Origin: Nocardioides cremeus
Lineage (GTDB): Bacteria > Actinomycetota > Actinomycetes > Propionibacteriales > Nocardioidaceae
Reading direction: 5' to 3'
NCBI RefSeq assembly: GCF_030518195.1
Contig: NZ_JAULSC010000003.1
Coordinates: forward strand, 124,001 to 188,000
DNA: 64,000 nucleotides
A program made the position numbers and the translations under genes. Each line of letters starts with the position of its first letter. The stretch's first letter is position 1. Under the pieces are notes generated by a model, which searched no databases, was not told the origin of the DNA, and saw nothing but the letters and a program-made list of their open reading frames with translations. Of the stretch, positions 47,552 through 55,539 are shown in pieces.

Positions 47552-48378
47552 GCGCCTCCGGGGCAGTGGAGGCCGAGGGCCTGCGCGACCTCGCCCTCGA
47601 CGTGGCGCGCGCGGCGGCCGCCCTGGTGCGCGAGCACCGGGCCGGCGACGTCGCCGTGGCCGACACCAAGACCAGCCCGGTCGACGTCGTCACCGAGACC
47701 GACCGCGCCAGCGAGGCGCTGGTCCGCCGGCTGCTGCTGCAGGCCCGTCCCGACGACGCCGTGCTCGGCGAGGAGGGCGACGACGTCGCCGGCACCTCCG
47801 GGGTCCGCTGGGTCGTCGACCCGATCGACGGCACCGTCAACTTCCTCTACGGCCTGCCCCAGTACGCCGTGTCGATCGCGGCCGAGGTGGAGGGCGACGC
47901 CGGCCCCGAGGTGGTGGCCGGGGTGGTGCTCAACGTCGCCACCGGTGTCGAGTACGCCGCCCACGTCGGCCCGCACGGCCCGGTCGCGACCCGCGACGGG
48001 CGACCGGTCGGCGTACGCCCGGTCGCGCCGCTGTCGCAGATGCTGGTGGCGACCGGCTTCTCCTACGACGCCGACGTGCGCGAGCGCCAGGCGCGCTCGC
48101 TGGTGCACCTGCTGCCCCGGGTGCGCGACGTACGCCGCCTGGGCTCCTGCGCGCTCGACCTGTGCGGCGTCGCCGAGGGCACCCTCGACGCCTACGTCGA
48201 GGAGGGCGTGCACCTGTGGGACCACGCCGCGGGCGCCCTGGTGGCGCGGGCGGCGGGTGCGAGGACCGAGCTGATGACGGGGGCCAGCGGTCGCGACCTG
48301 CTGCTCTGCGGGCCCGCGGGCAGCTTCGAGGAGCTGCGGGCGCTTGTGCTCGAGGCCGGCTACGCGGCCGGGGAATAA
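47548..48378 (+). CDS. Inositol monophosphatase family protein
   Basis: 276 residues, GTG overlap with hemH. Metal-binding motifs are clear: VLGEEGDD (Glu), [15 protein letters not shown] (Asp residues) and [17 protein letters not shown] (Asp). It dephosphorylates inositol-1-phosphate or a related sugar phosphate, feeding inositol lipid or mycothiol-type pathways in actinobacteria; the exact substrate is not visible. Confidence 0.9.
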   Translation: MSASGAVEAEGLRDLALDVARAAAALVREHRAGDVAVADTKTSPVDVVTETDRASEALVRRLLLQARPDDAVLGEEGDDVAGTSGVRWVVDPIDGTVNFLYGLPQYAVSIAAEVEGDAGPEVVAGVVLNVATGVEYAAHVGPHGPVATRDGRPVGVRPVAPLSQMLVATGFSYDADVRERQARSLVHLLPRVRDVRRLGSCALDLCGVAEGTLDAYVEEGVHLWDHAAGALVARAAGARTELMTGASGRDLLLCGPAGSFEELRALVLEAGYAAGE

Positions 48379-48409
48379 CCGCAACCTCATCCGCTGTTCA
48401 CGACGCGTG

Positions 48410-48423
48410 ACACCGACCGGTGT
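48410..48423. promoter_or_regulatory. Palindromic site ACACCG-AC-CGGTGT upstream of the DUF4193 gene
   Basis: A 6-bp inverted repeat with a 2-nt centre, about 100 bp before the DUF4193 start and 32 bp after the phosphatase stop. It could be an operator; CACAAT at 48444-48449 is a possible -10 box downstream of it. Confidence 0.35.
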
Positions 48424-48524
48424 GTCGCTGTCGACGGCCATGGTGCACAATCTGGCGCCGACGACACTCACGGGGCGCCACCCAGGCATCACGCACACGA
48501 GACGACGAGGGGAGTGAGGCGACG

Positions 48525-48815
48525 ATGGCCACCGACTACGACGCACCGCGCAAGAACGAGGAAGACCAGTCCGAGGAGAGCATCGAGGAGCTCAAGGCTC
48601 GCCGCCACGACAAGAACTCCGGCAAGGTCGACGAGGACGAGACCGAGGCCGCTGAGTCCTTCGAGCTCCCCGGCGCCGACCTGTCGCACGAGGAGCTCGC
48701 GGTCGAGGTGAAGCCCAAGCAGGAGGACGAGTTCACCTGCATGAGCTGCTTCCTCGTGCACCACCGCTCGCAGCTCGCCGACGAGAAGAAGATGATCTGC
48801 CGCGACTGCGTCTGA
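48525..48815 (+). CDS. DUF4193 zinc-ribbon protein
   Basis: 96 residues. A highly charged N-terminal half (KNEEDQSEESIEELKARRHD) precedes FTCMSCFLVHHRSQL ... MICRDC, two CxxC knuckles that should bind zinc. The family is nearly universal in actinobacteria; its role is unknown. It is preceded by GAGGGGAGTGAGG and followed by a strong hairpin. Confidence 0.92.
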   Translation: MATDYDAPRKNEEDQSEESIEELKARRHDKNSGKVDEDETEAAESFELPGADLSHEELAVEVKPKQEDEFTCMSCFLVHHRSQLADEKKMICRDCV

Positions 48816-48832
48816 GCAGCCGCACCACGCCA

Positions 48833-48868
48833 CGAAGGCCCGGCCCCCCTGCGGGGACCGGGCCTTCG
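48833..48868 (+). terminator. Terminator hairpin after DUF4193
   Basis: The arms CGAAGGCCCGG and CCGGGCCTTCG pair exactly, with further C:G pairs inside and a short CTGC loop. It begins 18 nt past the stop and lies between convergent genes. Confidence 0.8.
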
Positions 48869-48886
48869 GCGTTCTACTGGTGTCCG

Positions 48887-49180
48887 CTACTGGCCGTCCT
48901 TCTGCAGCGGCGGCGGCAGGTGGCCGGTCGAGCGCGTGTAGTACTCCGCGGCCCGGCGCTGGGCCAGCATCCGCGCCAGCGAGGCGACGGCGCCCGTGGC
49001 CAGCGCCCAGGTCACCGCCTCCCAGACGTCGACGTCGGGGTCGGCCGGGTTGGCGGGGGGCTTGCGCCGCGCCGCCGTCTTCCAGGACGCCTCGAGCGCC
49101 TTGCGGGCCGCGACCGCTGCGCCCACCGAGGAGCCGAGCGACATGAGGGACCAGATCTTGGAGCCACCACCGGATGCCAT
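48887..49180 (-). CDS. DUF4235 membrane protein
   Basis: 97 residues. It starts KIWSLMSLGSSVGAAVAARKALEA and has a second hydrophobic segment VWEAVTWALATGAVASLARML, the usual DUF4235 layout. Function unknown. It lies 10 nt downstream of the DUF3093 gene and is probably co-transcribed. Confidence 0.85.
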   Translation of the reverse strand: MASGGGSKIWSLMSLGSSVGAAVAARKALEASWKTAARRKPPANPADPDVDVWEAVTWALATGAVASLARMLAQRRAAEYYTRSTGHLPPPLQKDGQ

Positions 49181-49190
49181 GGGCGCGACC

Positions 49191-49676
49191 CTACCCAGTG
49201 CTGCCGGAGGGCGGGGCCACCCGGGGGGAGACCGTGCGCAGCACCTCGGCGAGGTCGTCGGGGCGGCGGCTGCTCAGCAGCCAGTAGGGCGTGGGGTCGG
49301 CGGGGTCAGTGACCTCGACGCGCACCGCGCGCTTGCGGTAGGGACGCAGCAGCAGGTAGGCGCGGGCGTCGGCCTCGACCCCCGCGGCACGGCGTGCGCC
49401 CTCGGCGTCGAGCGCCTGCACCGCGCCCAGGTGCCGCACCTCGATGCGGGCCCGGCCGGCGCGCAGCACGCCGTCGGCCACGCTGATCACGGGGGAGCCG
49501 TAGCCCAGCATCAGCGCGGCCAGCAGCGCCACGGCCACACCGGTGATCGCCCAGGCCAGCGCCTCGGGCACGGCCACGATGACCGCCAGCCACAGGCTGG
49601 CGACCAGCATCGTGCCCTGCACCCACCAGCGCAGCGGCACCGAGAGTCGCTCGCGGTAGGTCGGGGTCGCGTCCAC
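49191..49676 (-). CDS. DUF3093 membrane protein
   Basis: 161 residues from GTG 49676. It begins YRERLSVPLRWWVQGTMLVA and has two adjacent membrane helices (to about residue 57), then a soluble part with IEVRHLGAVQALD and RPYRKRAVRVEVTDPADPTP, which match DUF3093. It is conserved divergent from dut in actinobacteria. Function unknown. Confidence 0.87.
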   Translation of the reverse strand: MDATPTYRERLSVPLRWWVQGTMLVASLWLAVIVAVPEALAWAITGVAVALLAALMLGYGSPVISVADGVLRAGRARIEVRHLGAVQALDAEGARRAAGVEADARAYLLLRPYRKRAVRVEVTDPADPTPYWLLSSRRPDDLAEVLRTVSPRVAPPSGSTG

Positions 49677-49714
49677 GGCCCGATTCTCCCACCCGGGCGC
49701 CGAGGGCGATGACC

Positions 49715-49720
49715 TAGGGT
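49715..49720 (+). promoter_or_regulatory. Candidate -10 box (TAGGGT) of dut
   Basis: It ends 7 nt before the GTG at 49728; a leaderless mRNA is likely. Confidence 0.45.
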
Positions 49721-49727
49721 CCCGTGC

Positions 49728-50228
49728 GTGAGCGACCCCGCACCCGTACCCGCACCCGCCGGCCAGGCCCCCGACCCGCACGAGCTGCCCGTCCAGGTGG
49801 TCCGCCTCGACGCCGACCTGCCGCTGCCGGCGTACGCGCACCCCGGCGACGCCGGCGCCGACCTGCTCACCACCGTCGACGTGCGCCTGGAGCCGGGGGA
49901 GCGGGCCCTGGTGCCGACCGGCATCGCGCTGGCGCTCCCGAGCGGGTACGTCGCGCTGGTGCACCCCCGCTCGGGCCTGGCCGCGCGCCACGGCGTCTCG
50001 ATCGTCAACACCCCCGGCACCGTCGACGCGGGCTACCGCGGCGAGGTCAAGGTGCTGCTGGTCAACCTCGACCCCCGCGAGCCGGTCGAGCTGCGCCGCG
50101 GCGACCGGGTCGCCCAGCTGGTGCTGCAGCGGGTCGAACGGGCGCGCTTCGTGGAGGTCGAGGCGCTGCCTTCGTCGCCCCGGGGCGACGGGGGCTACGG
50201 TTCTACAGGTGGGTTCGCCTCGACCTGA
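49728..50228 (+). CDS. dut: dUTP diphosphatase
   Basis: 166 residues. The five trimeric dUTPase motifs are visible: [47 protein letters not shown] and [10 protein letters not shown]. It hydrolyses dUTP to dUMP, keeping uracil out of DNA and feeding dTMP synthesis. It probably starts an operon running to DUF3159. Confidence 0.95.
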   Translation: MSDPAPVPAPAGQAPDPHELPVQVVRLDADLPLPAYAHPGDAGADLLTTVDVRLEPGERALVPTGIALALPSGYVALVHPRSGLAARHGVSIVNTPGTVDAGYRGEVKVLLVNLDPREPVELRRGDRVAQLVLQRVERARFVEVEALPSSPRGDGGYGSTGGFAST

Positions 50229-50276
50229 GGCGCCCCCACCCGCCACACCACCGACCATCCTCGAGGAGCCCCGCAC

Positions 50277-50981
50277 GTGAAGTTCCGCCGCAAGTCCGAC
50301 GCCACCGAGTCCGCCGGGGCAGCCGAGGCTGCGCAGGAGACGCCGGCGGCGCCCCCGGAGGGCCCCTTCGACGCGGCCGAGCTCCCCGAGCTGCCCGAGG
50401 GCCAGCAGCGCATCGACCTGGGCTCCCTGCTCGTGGTGGTACCCGAGGGCCTCGAGCTGCGGCTGCAGGTCGACGAGGCCACCGAGGAGATCCAGGCCGT
50501 GCTGCTCGCCGGCCCCGACGGCGCCATCGAGCTGCGCGCCTTCGCCGCCCCCCGTGGCGGCGACCTGTGGGGCGACGTGCGCCCGCAGATCGCGGCCGAC
50601 ATGGTCCAGCGCGGCGGCACGGCCACCGAGCAGGAGGGCCGCTACGGCACCGAGCTGCTCTGCGAGCTGACCCGCACCATGCCCGACGGGCGCACCGGCA
50701 AGCAGCTCTCGCGCATCCTGGGCGTCAACGGCAACCGCTGGATGCTGCGCGCCACCCTGATCGGCGCGCCCGCCCGCGGCAGCGACGTGGCCGAGCCGTG
50801 GCTCAGCGCCCTGACCCAGGTCGGGGTCGAGCGCGGCGAGGGCGCGATGCCCGTCGGCGAGGCGCTCGACCTGGTGCTGCCCGAGGGCGCGCGCCGCGTC
50901 GGCCCCGCGGTGCCCCCGGGCACCAAGGACGACCGCGGCCGCGCCACCGACCACCCGCACTTCGGCCACGACCACGACTGA
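50277..50981 (+). CDS. DUF3710 family protein
   Basis: 234 residues from GTG 50277 with GAGGAG upstream. The core (GQQRIDLGSLLVVVPEGLEL; AFAAPRGGDLWGDVRPQI; GVNGNRWMLRATLIG) is the DUF3710 domain, which in actinobacteria always follows dut. The N-terminus is charged and the C-terminus His/Asp-rich. Function unknown. Confidence 0.88.
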   Translation: MKFRRKSDATESAGAAEAAQETPAAPPEGPFDAAELPELPEGQQRIDLGSLLVVVPEGLELRLQVDEATEEIQAVLLAGPDGAIELRAFAAPRGGDLWGDVRPQIAADMVQRGGTATEQEGRYGTELLCELTRTMPDGRTGKQLSRILGVNGNRWMLRATLIGAPARGSDVAEPWLSALTQVGVERGEGAMPVGEALDLVLPEGARRVGPAVPPGTKDDRGRATDHPHFGHDHD

Positions 50982-50987
50982 GGACCG

Positions 50988-51350
50988 ATGCCCGACAAGA
51001 GCCGCCTGCGGCGCAGCATCAGCCGGTGGGCCAACAGCTCCGACCAGGAGGCGCGCGACCTGCGCCGCACCTACACCGAGCCGGGCAACGACTGCATCGC
51101 CGACGTGACCGACCGCTCGCGGGTGCGCCTGCGCGGCACCCTGCGCACCGTCACGCTGCGCCCGCGCGGCGGCGTGCCGGCGCTGGAGGCCGAGCTCTTC
51201 GACGGCACCGGCTCGATCACGGTCGTGTGGCTGGGCCGGCGCCGCATCGCCGGCATCAACCCCGGCGTCGCGATCTCCGTGGAGGGCCGCATCGGCACCC
51301 AGGACGGCGTCCGTGTCATCTACAACCCCCGATACGAGCTGATCCCGTGA
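50988..51350 (+). CDS. OB-fold nucleic acid-binding protein
   Basis: 120 residues. RSRVRLRGTLRTVTLRPRGG then ALEAELFDGTGSITVVWLGRR and SVEGRIGTQDGVRVIYNPRY is an OB-fold of the tRNA-anticodon/RecG wedge type. It lies 6 nt after DUF3710 and its stop overlaps the next gene, so it belongs to the dut operon. It may bind DNA; no catalytic domain. Confidence 0.85.
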   Translation: MPDKSRLRRSISRWANSSDQEARDLRRTYTEPGNDCIADVTDRSRVRLRGTLRTVTLRPRGGVPALEAELFDGTGSITVVWLGRRRIAGINPGVAISVEGRIGTQDGVRVIYNPRYELIP

Positions 51351-52063
51351 GCAACGCCGCCACCCCCGACGTCGAGACCGTCGAGTCGGTCGTGCGCAGC
51401 CAGCTGGCCAAGGCGCTCGGCGGGCGCCGCGGCATGGTCGAGGCGGCCGTGCCGACCCTGCTCTTCACCGTGGTCTGGCTCAGCACCAAGCAGCTGCAGG
51501 TCGCCCTGGTCGTCAGCGTCGCCGCCGCCGTGCTGGCGCTGGGCGTGCGGCTGGTGCAGCGCTCGACGGTCCAGTTCGCCCTCAACGCGCTGTTCGGCAT
51601 CGGGATCGGCTGGTTCTTCGTCACCATGGCCGCCCGGCGCGGCGGCAGCGAGGACGAGCAGGCGCTGGCCTACTTCCTGCCCGGCATCCTCTACAACGGC
51701 GGGTACGCCGTCGTTCTGTCGCTGACCGTGCTGGTCGGCTGGCCGCTGGTCGGCTTCATGGTCGGCAGCGTCACCGGCGACGCCACCGCCTGGCACTCCG
51801 ACAAGCAGGTGGTGCGCCTGACCAGCACCCTGACCTGGCTGCTGGCCGCGCCCTGCGTGCTGCGCGTGGTCGTGCAGGGCCCGATCTGGCTGGGCGCGTG
51901 GTCCGACGCGATCGCCGCGGAGACCGCGATCGCGATCCTCGGCGTGCTCAAGATCGTGCTGGGCTGGCCCCTGCAGCTCGCCGCGTTGGCGGCGATGATG
52001 TGGGTGCTGGGGCGCAACCACACCCCCGTCGAGCGCGAGCGGACGGCCGACCAGCAGGCCTAG
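51347..52063 (+). CDS. DUF3159 membrane protein
   Basis: 238 residues, GTGA overlap with the OB-fold gene. It has about six hydrophobic segments, with the family marks LGGRRGMVEAAVPTLLFTVV and VGFMVGSVTGDATAW. Function unknown. It is the last gene of the dut-DUF3710-OB-DUF3159 run. Confidence 0.88.
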   Translation: MSNAATPDVETVESVVRSQLAKALGGRRGMVEAAVPTLLFTVVWLSTKQLQVALVVSVAAAVLALGVRLVQRSTVQFALNALFGIGIGWFFVTMAARRGGSEDEQALAYFLPGILYNGGYAVVLSLTVLVGWPLVGFMVGSVTGDATAWHSDKQVVRLTSTLTWLLAAPCVLRVVVQGPIWLGAWSDAIAAETAIAILGVLKIVLGWPLQLAALAAMMWVLGRNHTPVERERTADQQA

Positions 52064-52098
52064 CCGACCTGGCCGACCTGGCCGACCTGGCCGACCTG
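52063..52098 (+). repeat. Four exact copies of the 9-bp unit GCCGACCTG
   Basis: The tandem array starts on the last base of the DUF3159 stop codon and fills the 41-bp gap before the convergent TrkA gene. It does not form a hairpin; it may be a slippage tract from a duplicated gene end. Confidence 0.85.
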
Positions 52099-52104
52099 AT
52101 GGGG

Positions 52105-52776
52105 CTAGCCGCCGTGGGTGGAGGGCGCGAGCAGCCGCTCGAGCTCGTCCTCCTTCTCGGCCGGCACCACCAGCAGCAGCTCGTCGCCCGACTCCACCGG
52201 CTGCTCGGCGCTGGGCACGTAGACCTGCCCGTCGCGCAGGATGGTGACCAGCGCGCAGTTGTCGGGCAGCGGGATCAGGCCGCTGGGCTTGCCGACGTAC
52301 GGCGAGTCGGCCGGCAGCGTCATCTCGACGAGGTTGGCCTTGCCCTGGCGGAACGTGAAGAGCCGCACCAGGTCACCGACCGTGACGGCCTCCTCGACCA
52401 GCGCCGACATGATGCGCGGGGTCGAGACGTTGACGTCGACGCCCCAGGCCTCGCTGAAGAGCCACTCGTTGTTGGGGTGGTTGACGCGACCGACGGTGCG
52501 CGGCACCCCGAACTCGGTCTTGGCCAGCAGCGAGGCGACCAGGTTGGCCTTGTCGTCACCGGTGGCCGAGATCAGCACGTCGCAGCGCTCGAGGCGCGCC
52601 TCCTGCAGCGAGGACATCTCGCAGCAGTCGGCCAGCAGCCACTCGGCGCCGGGGACGCGCTCGGGCTTGATCGAGCCGGCGTTCTTGTCGATCAGCAGGA
52701 CCTCGTGGCCGTTGGTGATCAGCTCACGGGCGATGGAGCGGCCCACGGCGCCGGCTCCGGCGATGGCGACGCGCAT
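52105..52776 (-). CDS. TrkA/RCK potassium uptake regulatory protein (second of two)
   Basis: 223 residues. A Rossmann RCK_N domain starts MRVAIAGAGAVGRSIARELI with the acidic ligand VLLIDKN; the RCK_C domain begins near residue 135 (VRLFTFRQGKANLVEMTLPA). It binds nucleotides and gates a K+ transporter. The ATG shares its A with the stop of the preceding trkA gene, so the two are translated together, probably as a heteromeric pair. Confidence 0.92.
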   Translation of the reverse strand: MRVAIAGAGAVGRSIARELITNGHEVLLIDKNAGSIKPERVPGAEWLLADCCEMSSLQEARLERCDVLISATGDDKANLVASLLAKTEFGVPRTVGRVNHPNNEWLFSEAWGVDVNVSTPRIMSALVEEAVTVGDLVRLFTFRQGKANLVEMTLPADSPYVGKPSGLIPLPDNCALVTILRDGQVYVPSAEQPVESGDELLLVVPAEKEDELERLLAPSTHGG

Positions 52777-53438
52777 CAGTTCTCCTCCGGGCCGTTGTCG
52801 AGCCGCTCGTAGGTGTGGGCGGCGTTCTCCTCGCGGATCACCAGGTGCAGCATGTCGCCCTCCTGGAGCACGGTCTCGCGCACCGGCAGCATGCCCTCGC
52901 CGAGCCGGTCGATCCACGCGATGCGGCTGCGGGTCTGGATCTGCAGGTCGATGGTGCGGCTGCCGATCCAGATCTCCGGCACCGTGATGTGGTCGACGCG
53001 GATGGTGCCGCTGGGGTCGCGGAAGTCGGGCTCCGCCCCGGCGGGCAGGATCCGGCGCAGCACCTGGTCGGCGGTCCACTTCACGGTGGCCACCGTGGTG
53101 ATGCCCAGGCGCTGGTAGACCTCGGCACGGCCCGGGTCGTAGATGCGGGCCACGACCTGCTGGATGCCGAAGGTCTCGCGCGCCACGCGGGCGGCGATGA
53201 TGTTGGAGTTGTCGCCGCTCGAGACGGCCGCGAACGCGTCGGCACGCCGGATGCCGGCCTTCTCCAGGACCTCCTGGTCGAACCCGATCCCGGCGATCTT
53301 GTCGCCGTTGAAGGCGGGCCCCAGGCGTCGGAACGCATCGGGCTCGCTGTCGATGATCGACACCGTGTGGTTCCGGTCCTCGAGGCTGTTGGCCAGGGTC
53401 GAACCCACCCGGCCACAACCCATGATCACAACGTGCAC
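52776..53438 (-). CDS. TrkA/RCK potassium uptake regulatory protein (first of two)
   Basis: 220 residues from GTG 53438. HVVIMGCGRVGSTLANSLED and VSIIDSEPDAFRRL form the nucleotide-binding Rossmann core, followed by FGIQQVVARIYDPGRAEVY and an RCK_C domain (GSRTIDLQIQTRSRIAWIDR). It is divergent from the KimA-like permease gene with 58 bp between, which makes that permease the likely regulated partner. Confidence 0.92.
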   Translation of the reverse strand: MHVVIMGCGRVGSTLANSLEDRNHTVSIIDSEPDAFRRLGPAFNGDKIAGIGFDQEVLEKAGIRRADAFAAVSSGDNSNIIAARVARETFGIQQVVARIYDPGRAEVYQRLGITTVATVKWTADQVLRRILPAGAEPDFRDPSGTIRVDHITVPEIWIGSRTIDLQIQTRSRIAWIDRLGEGMLPVRETVLQEGDMLHLVIREENAAHTYERLDNGPEEN

Positions 53439-53482
53439 GGGGCCACGGTAGCCGCAACGCCGGTCCGGCGGCGCCGGTGCCG

Positions 53483-53488
53483 TAGCCT
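53483..53488 (+). promoter_or_regulatory. Candidate -10 box (TAGCCT) of the KimA-like gene
   Basis: It ends 8 nt before the GTG at 53497, as in other leaderless-type starts in this window. Confidence 0.45.
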
Positions 53489-53496
53489 TCCGGCTC

Positions 53497-55539
53497 GTGA
53501 GTGTCGGAGACGTCTCCAAACGCATCCTGCTGGGGCGCAAGCTGCGCAGCTCCCAGCTGGGCGAGACGCTGCTCCCCAAGCGCATCGCGCTGCCGGTATT
53601 CGCCTCCGACGCGCTCTCCTCGGTGGCCTACGCCCCCGACGAGGTCTTCATCATGCTCTCGCTGGCCGGCGCGTCGGCCTACGTGTGGTCGTGGAAGGTC
53701 GCCCTGGCCATCGCCATCGTGATGGCCGCGGTGATCGCCTCCTACCGCCAGACCGTGCACGCCTACCCCTCCGGCGGTGGCGACTACGAGGTGGCCAAGG
53801 TCAACCTCGGCATGACCGCCGGCACCACCGTGGCCAGCGCCCTGCTCGTCGACTACGTGCTCACCGTGGCCGTCTCCATCTCCGCGGGAGCCCAGTACGC
53901 CGCCTCCGCCGTGCCGGCGCTCAGCGGCCACGAGGCCAGCTTCGCCGCCGGGCTGGTGGTGCTGCTGATGGCGATGAACCTGCGCGGCATCCGCGAGTCG
54001 GGCTCGTTCTTCGCGCTGCCGACGTACGCCTTCATGGTGGCGATGGCGGCGATGGTGGGCTGGGGCCTGTGGCAGTGGTGGAACGGCGACCTGCGGCCGG
54101 CGGAGAGCGCCGACATCACGATCACCCCGGCCGAGGGCTTCGAGGGGCCGTTGACGACGCTCGGGCTGATGATCCTGCTGGCGCGGGCGTTCTCCTCCGG
54201 TGCCGCGGCGCTGACCGGTGTCGAGGCGGTCGCCAACGGGGTGCCGGCCTTCCGGCGGCCCAAGAGCCGCAACGCGGCCACCACCCTGGCGCTGCTCGGG
54301 GCGATCGCGATCGCGATGATGGTCAGCGTCATCGTGCTGGCGCGTGAGATCGGGGTGCGCCTGGTCGACCCCGACGAGTTCGACCGGCTCTCGCGCGGTG
54401 GCCAGCCGCTGCCGGCCGACTACGACCAGCACACCGTGATCTCGCAGATCGCCGAGTCGGTCTTCACCGGCTTCCCGCCCGGCTTCTACCTCACCGTCAC
54501 GGTCACCGGCGTGATCCTGGTGCTGGCCGCCAACACCGCCTTCAACGGCTTCCCGGTGCTGGGCTCGATCCTGGCCCAGGACGGGCTGGCGCCGCGGGCG
54601 CTGGGCTCGCGCGGCGACCGGCTGGCCTACTCCAACGGCATCGTGTTCCTCGCCGGCATGGCGATCGCCCTGATCTGGGTCTTCGACGCCGAGCCGACCC
54701 GGCTGATCCAGCTCTACATCGTCGGCGTCTTCGTCTCCTTCAACCTCTCCCAGCTGGGCATGATCAGGCACTGGACCCGCGAGCTGCAGGGCGAGCACGA
54801 CCCGGCGGTGCGCCGTCGGATGCAGCGCTCGCGGGTCATCAACGCCACCGGCCTGTCCTTCACCGCGGTCGTGCTGGTCATCGTGCTGATCACCAAGTTC
54901 TTCGCCGGCGCCTGGATCACCATCCTGGCGATGGGCACCTTCTACGTGCTGATGCGCGCCATCCACCAGCACTACGCCCAGGTCGCCGACGAGCTGGCCG
55001 CCGACGAGGAGGACCGCGTGCTGCCCACCCGGGTGCACGCCATCGTGCTGGTCTCCAAGCTGCACAAGCCCACGCTGCGTGCCCTCGCCTTCGCCCAGGC
55101 GACCCGGCCCAACACCCTCGAGGGCGTCTACGTCGCCACCGACGCGCAGGCCACCGCGCGCCTGATGGAGGAGTGGGACGAGCGCCGCATGGACGTGCCG
55201 CTCAAGGTCCTGCACTCGCCCTACCGCGAGCTGGTGCGCCCGGTCGTCGAGTACGCCACCGCCATCCGCCGGGCCAACCCGCGCGGCGTCGTGGCCGTCT
55301 ACATCCCCGAGTACGTCGTGGGCCGGTGGTGGGAGCAGCTGCTGCACAACCAGACCGCGCTGCGGCTCAAGGGCCGGCTGCTGTTCACCCCCGGTGTCAT
55401 GGTCACCTCGGTGCCTTTCCAGCTGCGCTCCTCCCAGATCGCCCGCGAGCGCGACGAGCGGGACGACTTCCGGGTCCGGCCCGGTGACTTGCGCAGCGGG
55501 CGCGTCGACCCGCGTGGCAAGCGGGGGCGGGACCGGTGA
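53497..55539 (+). CDS. APC-family permease, KimA-like potassium importer
   Basis: 680 residues. Twelve membrane segments of the amino acid-polyamine-organocation fold begin with LPVFASDALSSVAYAPDEVF and contain HAYPSGGGDYEVAKVNLG. The last ~170 residues (from LPTRVHAIVLVSKLHKPTLR) form a cytoplasmic USP-like domain, as in KimA (YdaO), a proton-coupled high-affinity K+ importer. Adjacent TrkA genes support potassium. Amino-acid transport is the alternative from the broad family. Confidence 0.85.
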   Translation: MSVGDVSKRILLGRKLRSSQLGETLLPKRIALPVFASDALSSVAYAPDEVFIMLSLAGASAYVWSWKVALAIAIVMAAVIASYRQTVHAYPSGGGDYEVAKVNLGMTAGTTVASALLVDYVLTVAVSISAGAQYAASAVPALSGHEASFAAGLVVLLMAMNLRGIRESGSFFALPTYAFMVAMAAMVGWGLWQWWNGDLRPAESADITITPAEGFEGPLTTLGLMILLARAFSSGAAALTGVEAVANGVPAFRRPKSRNAATTLALLGAIAIAMMVSVIVLAREIGVRLVDPDEFDRLSRGGQPLPADYDQHTVISQIAESVFTGFPPGFYLTVTVTGVILVLAANTAFNGFPVLGSILAQDGLAPRALGSRGDRLAYSNGIVFLAGMAIALIWVFDAEPTRLIQLYIVGVFVSFNLSQLGMIRHWTRELQGEHDPAVRRRMQRSRVINATGLSFTAVVLVIVLITKFFAGAWITILAMGTFYVLMRAIHQHYAQVADELAADEEDRVLPTRVHAIVLVSKLHKPTLRALAFAQATRPNTLEGVYVATDAQATARLMEEWDERRMDVPLKVLHSPYRELVRPVVEYATAIRRANPRGVVAVYIPEYVVGRWWEQLLHNQTALRLKGRLLFTPGVMVTSVPFQLRSSQIARERDERDDFRVRPGDLRSGRVDPRGKRGRDR

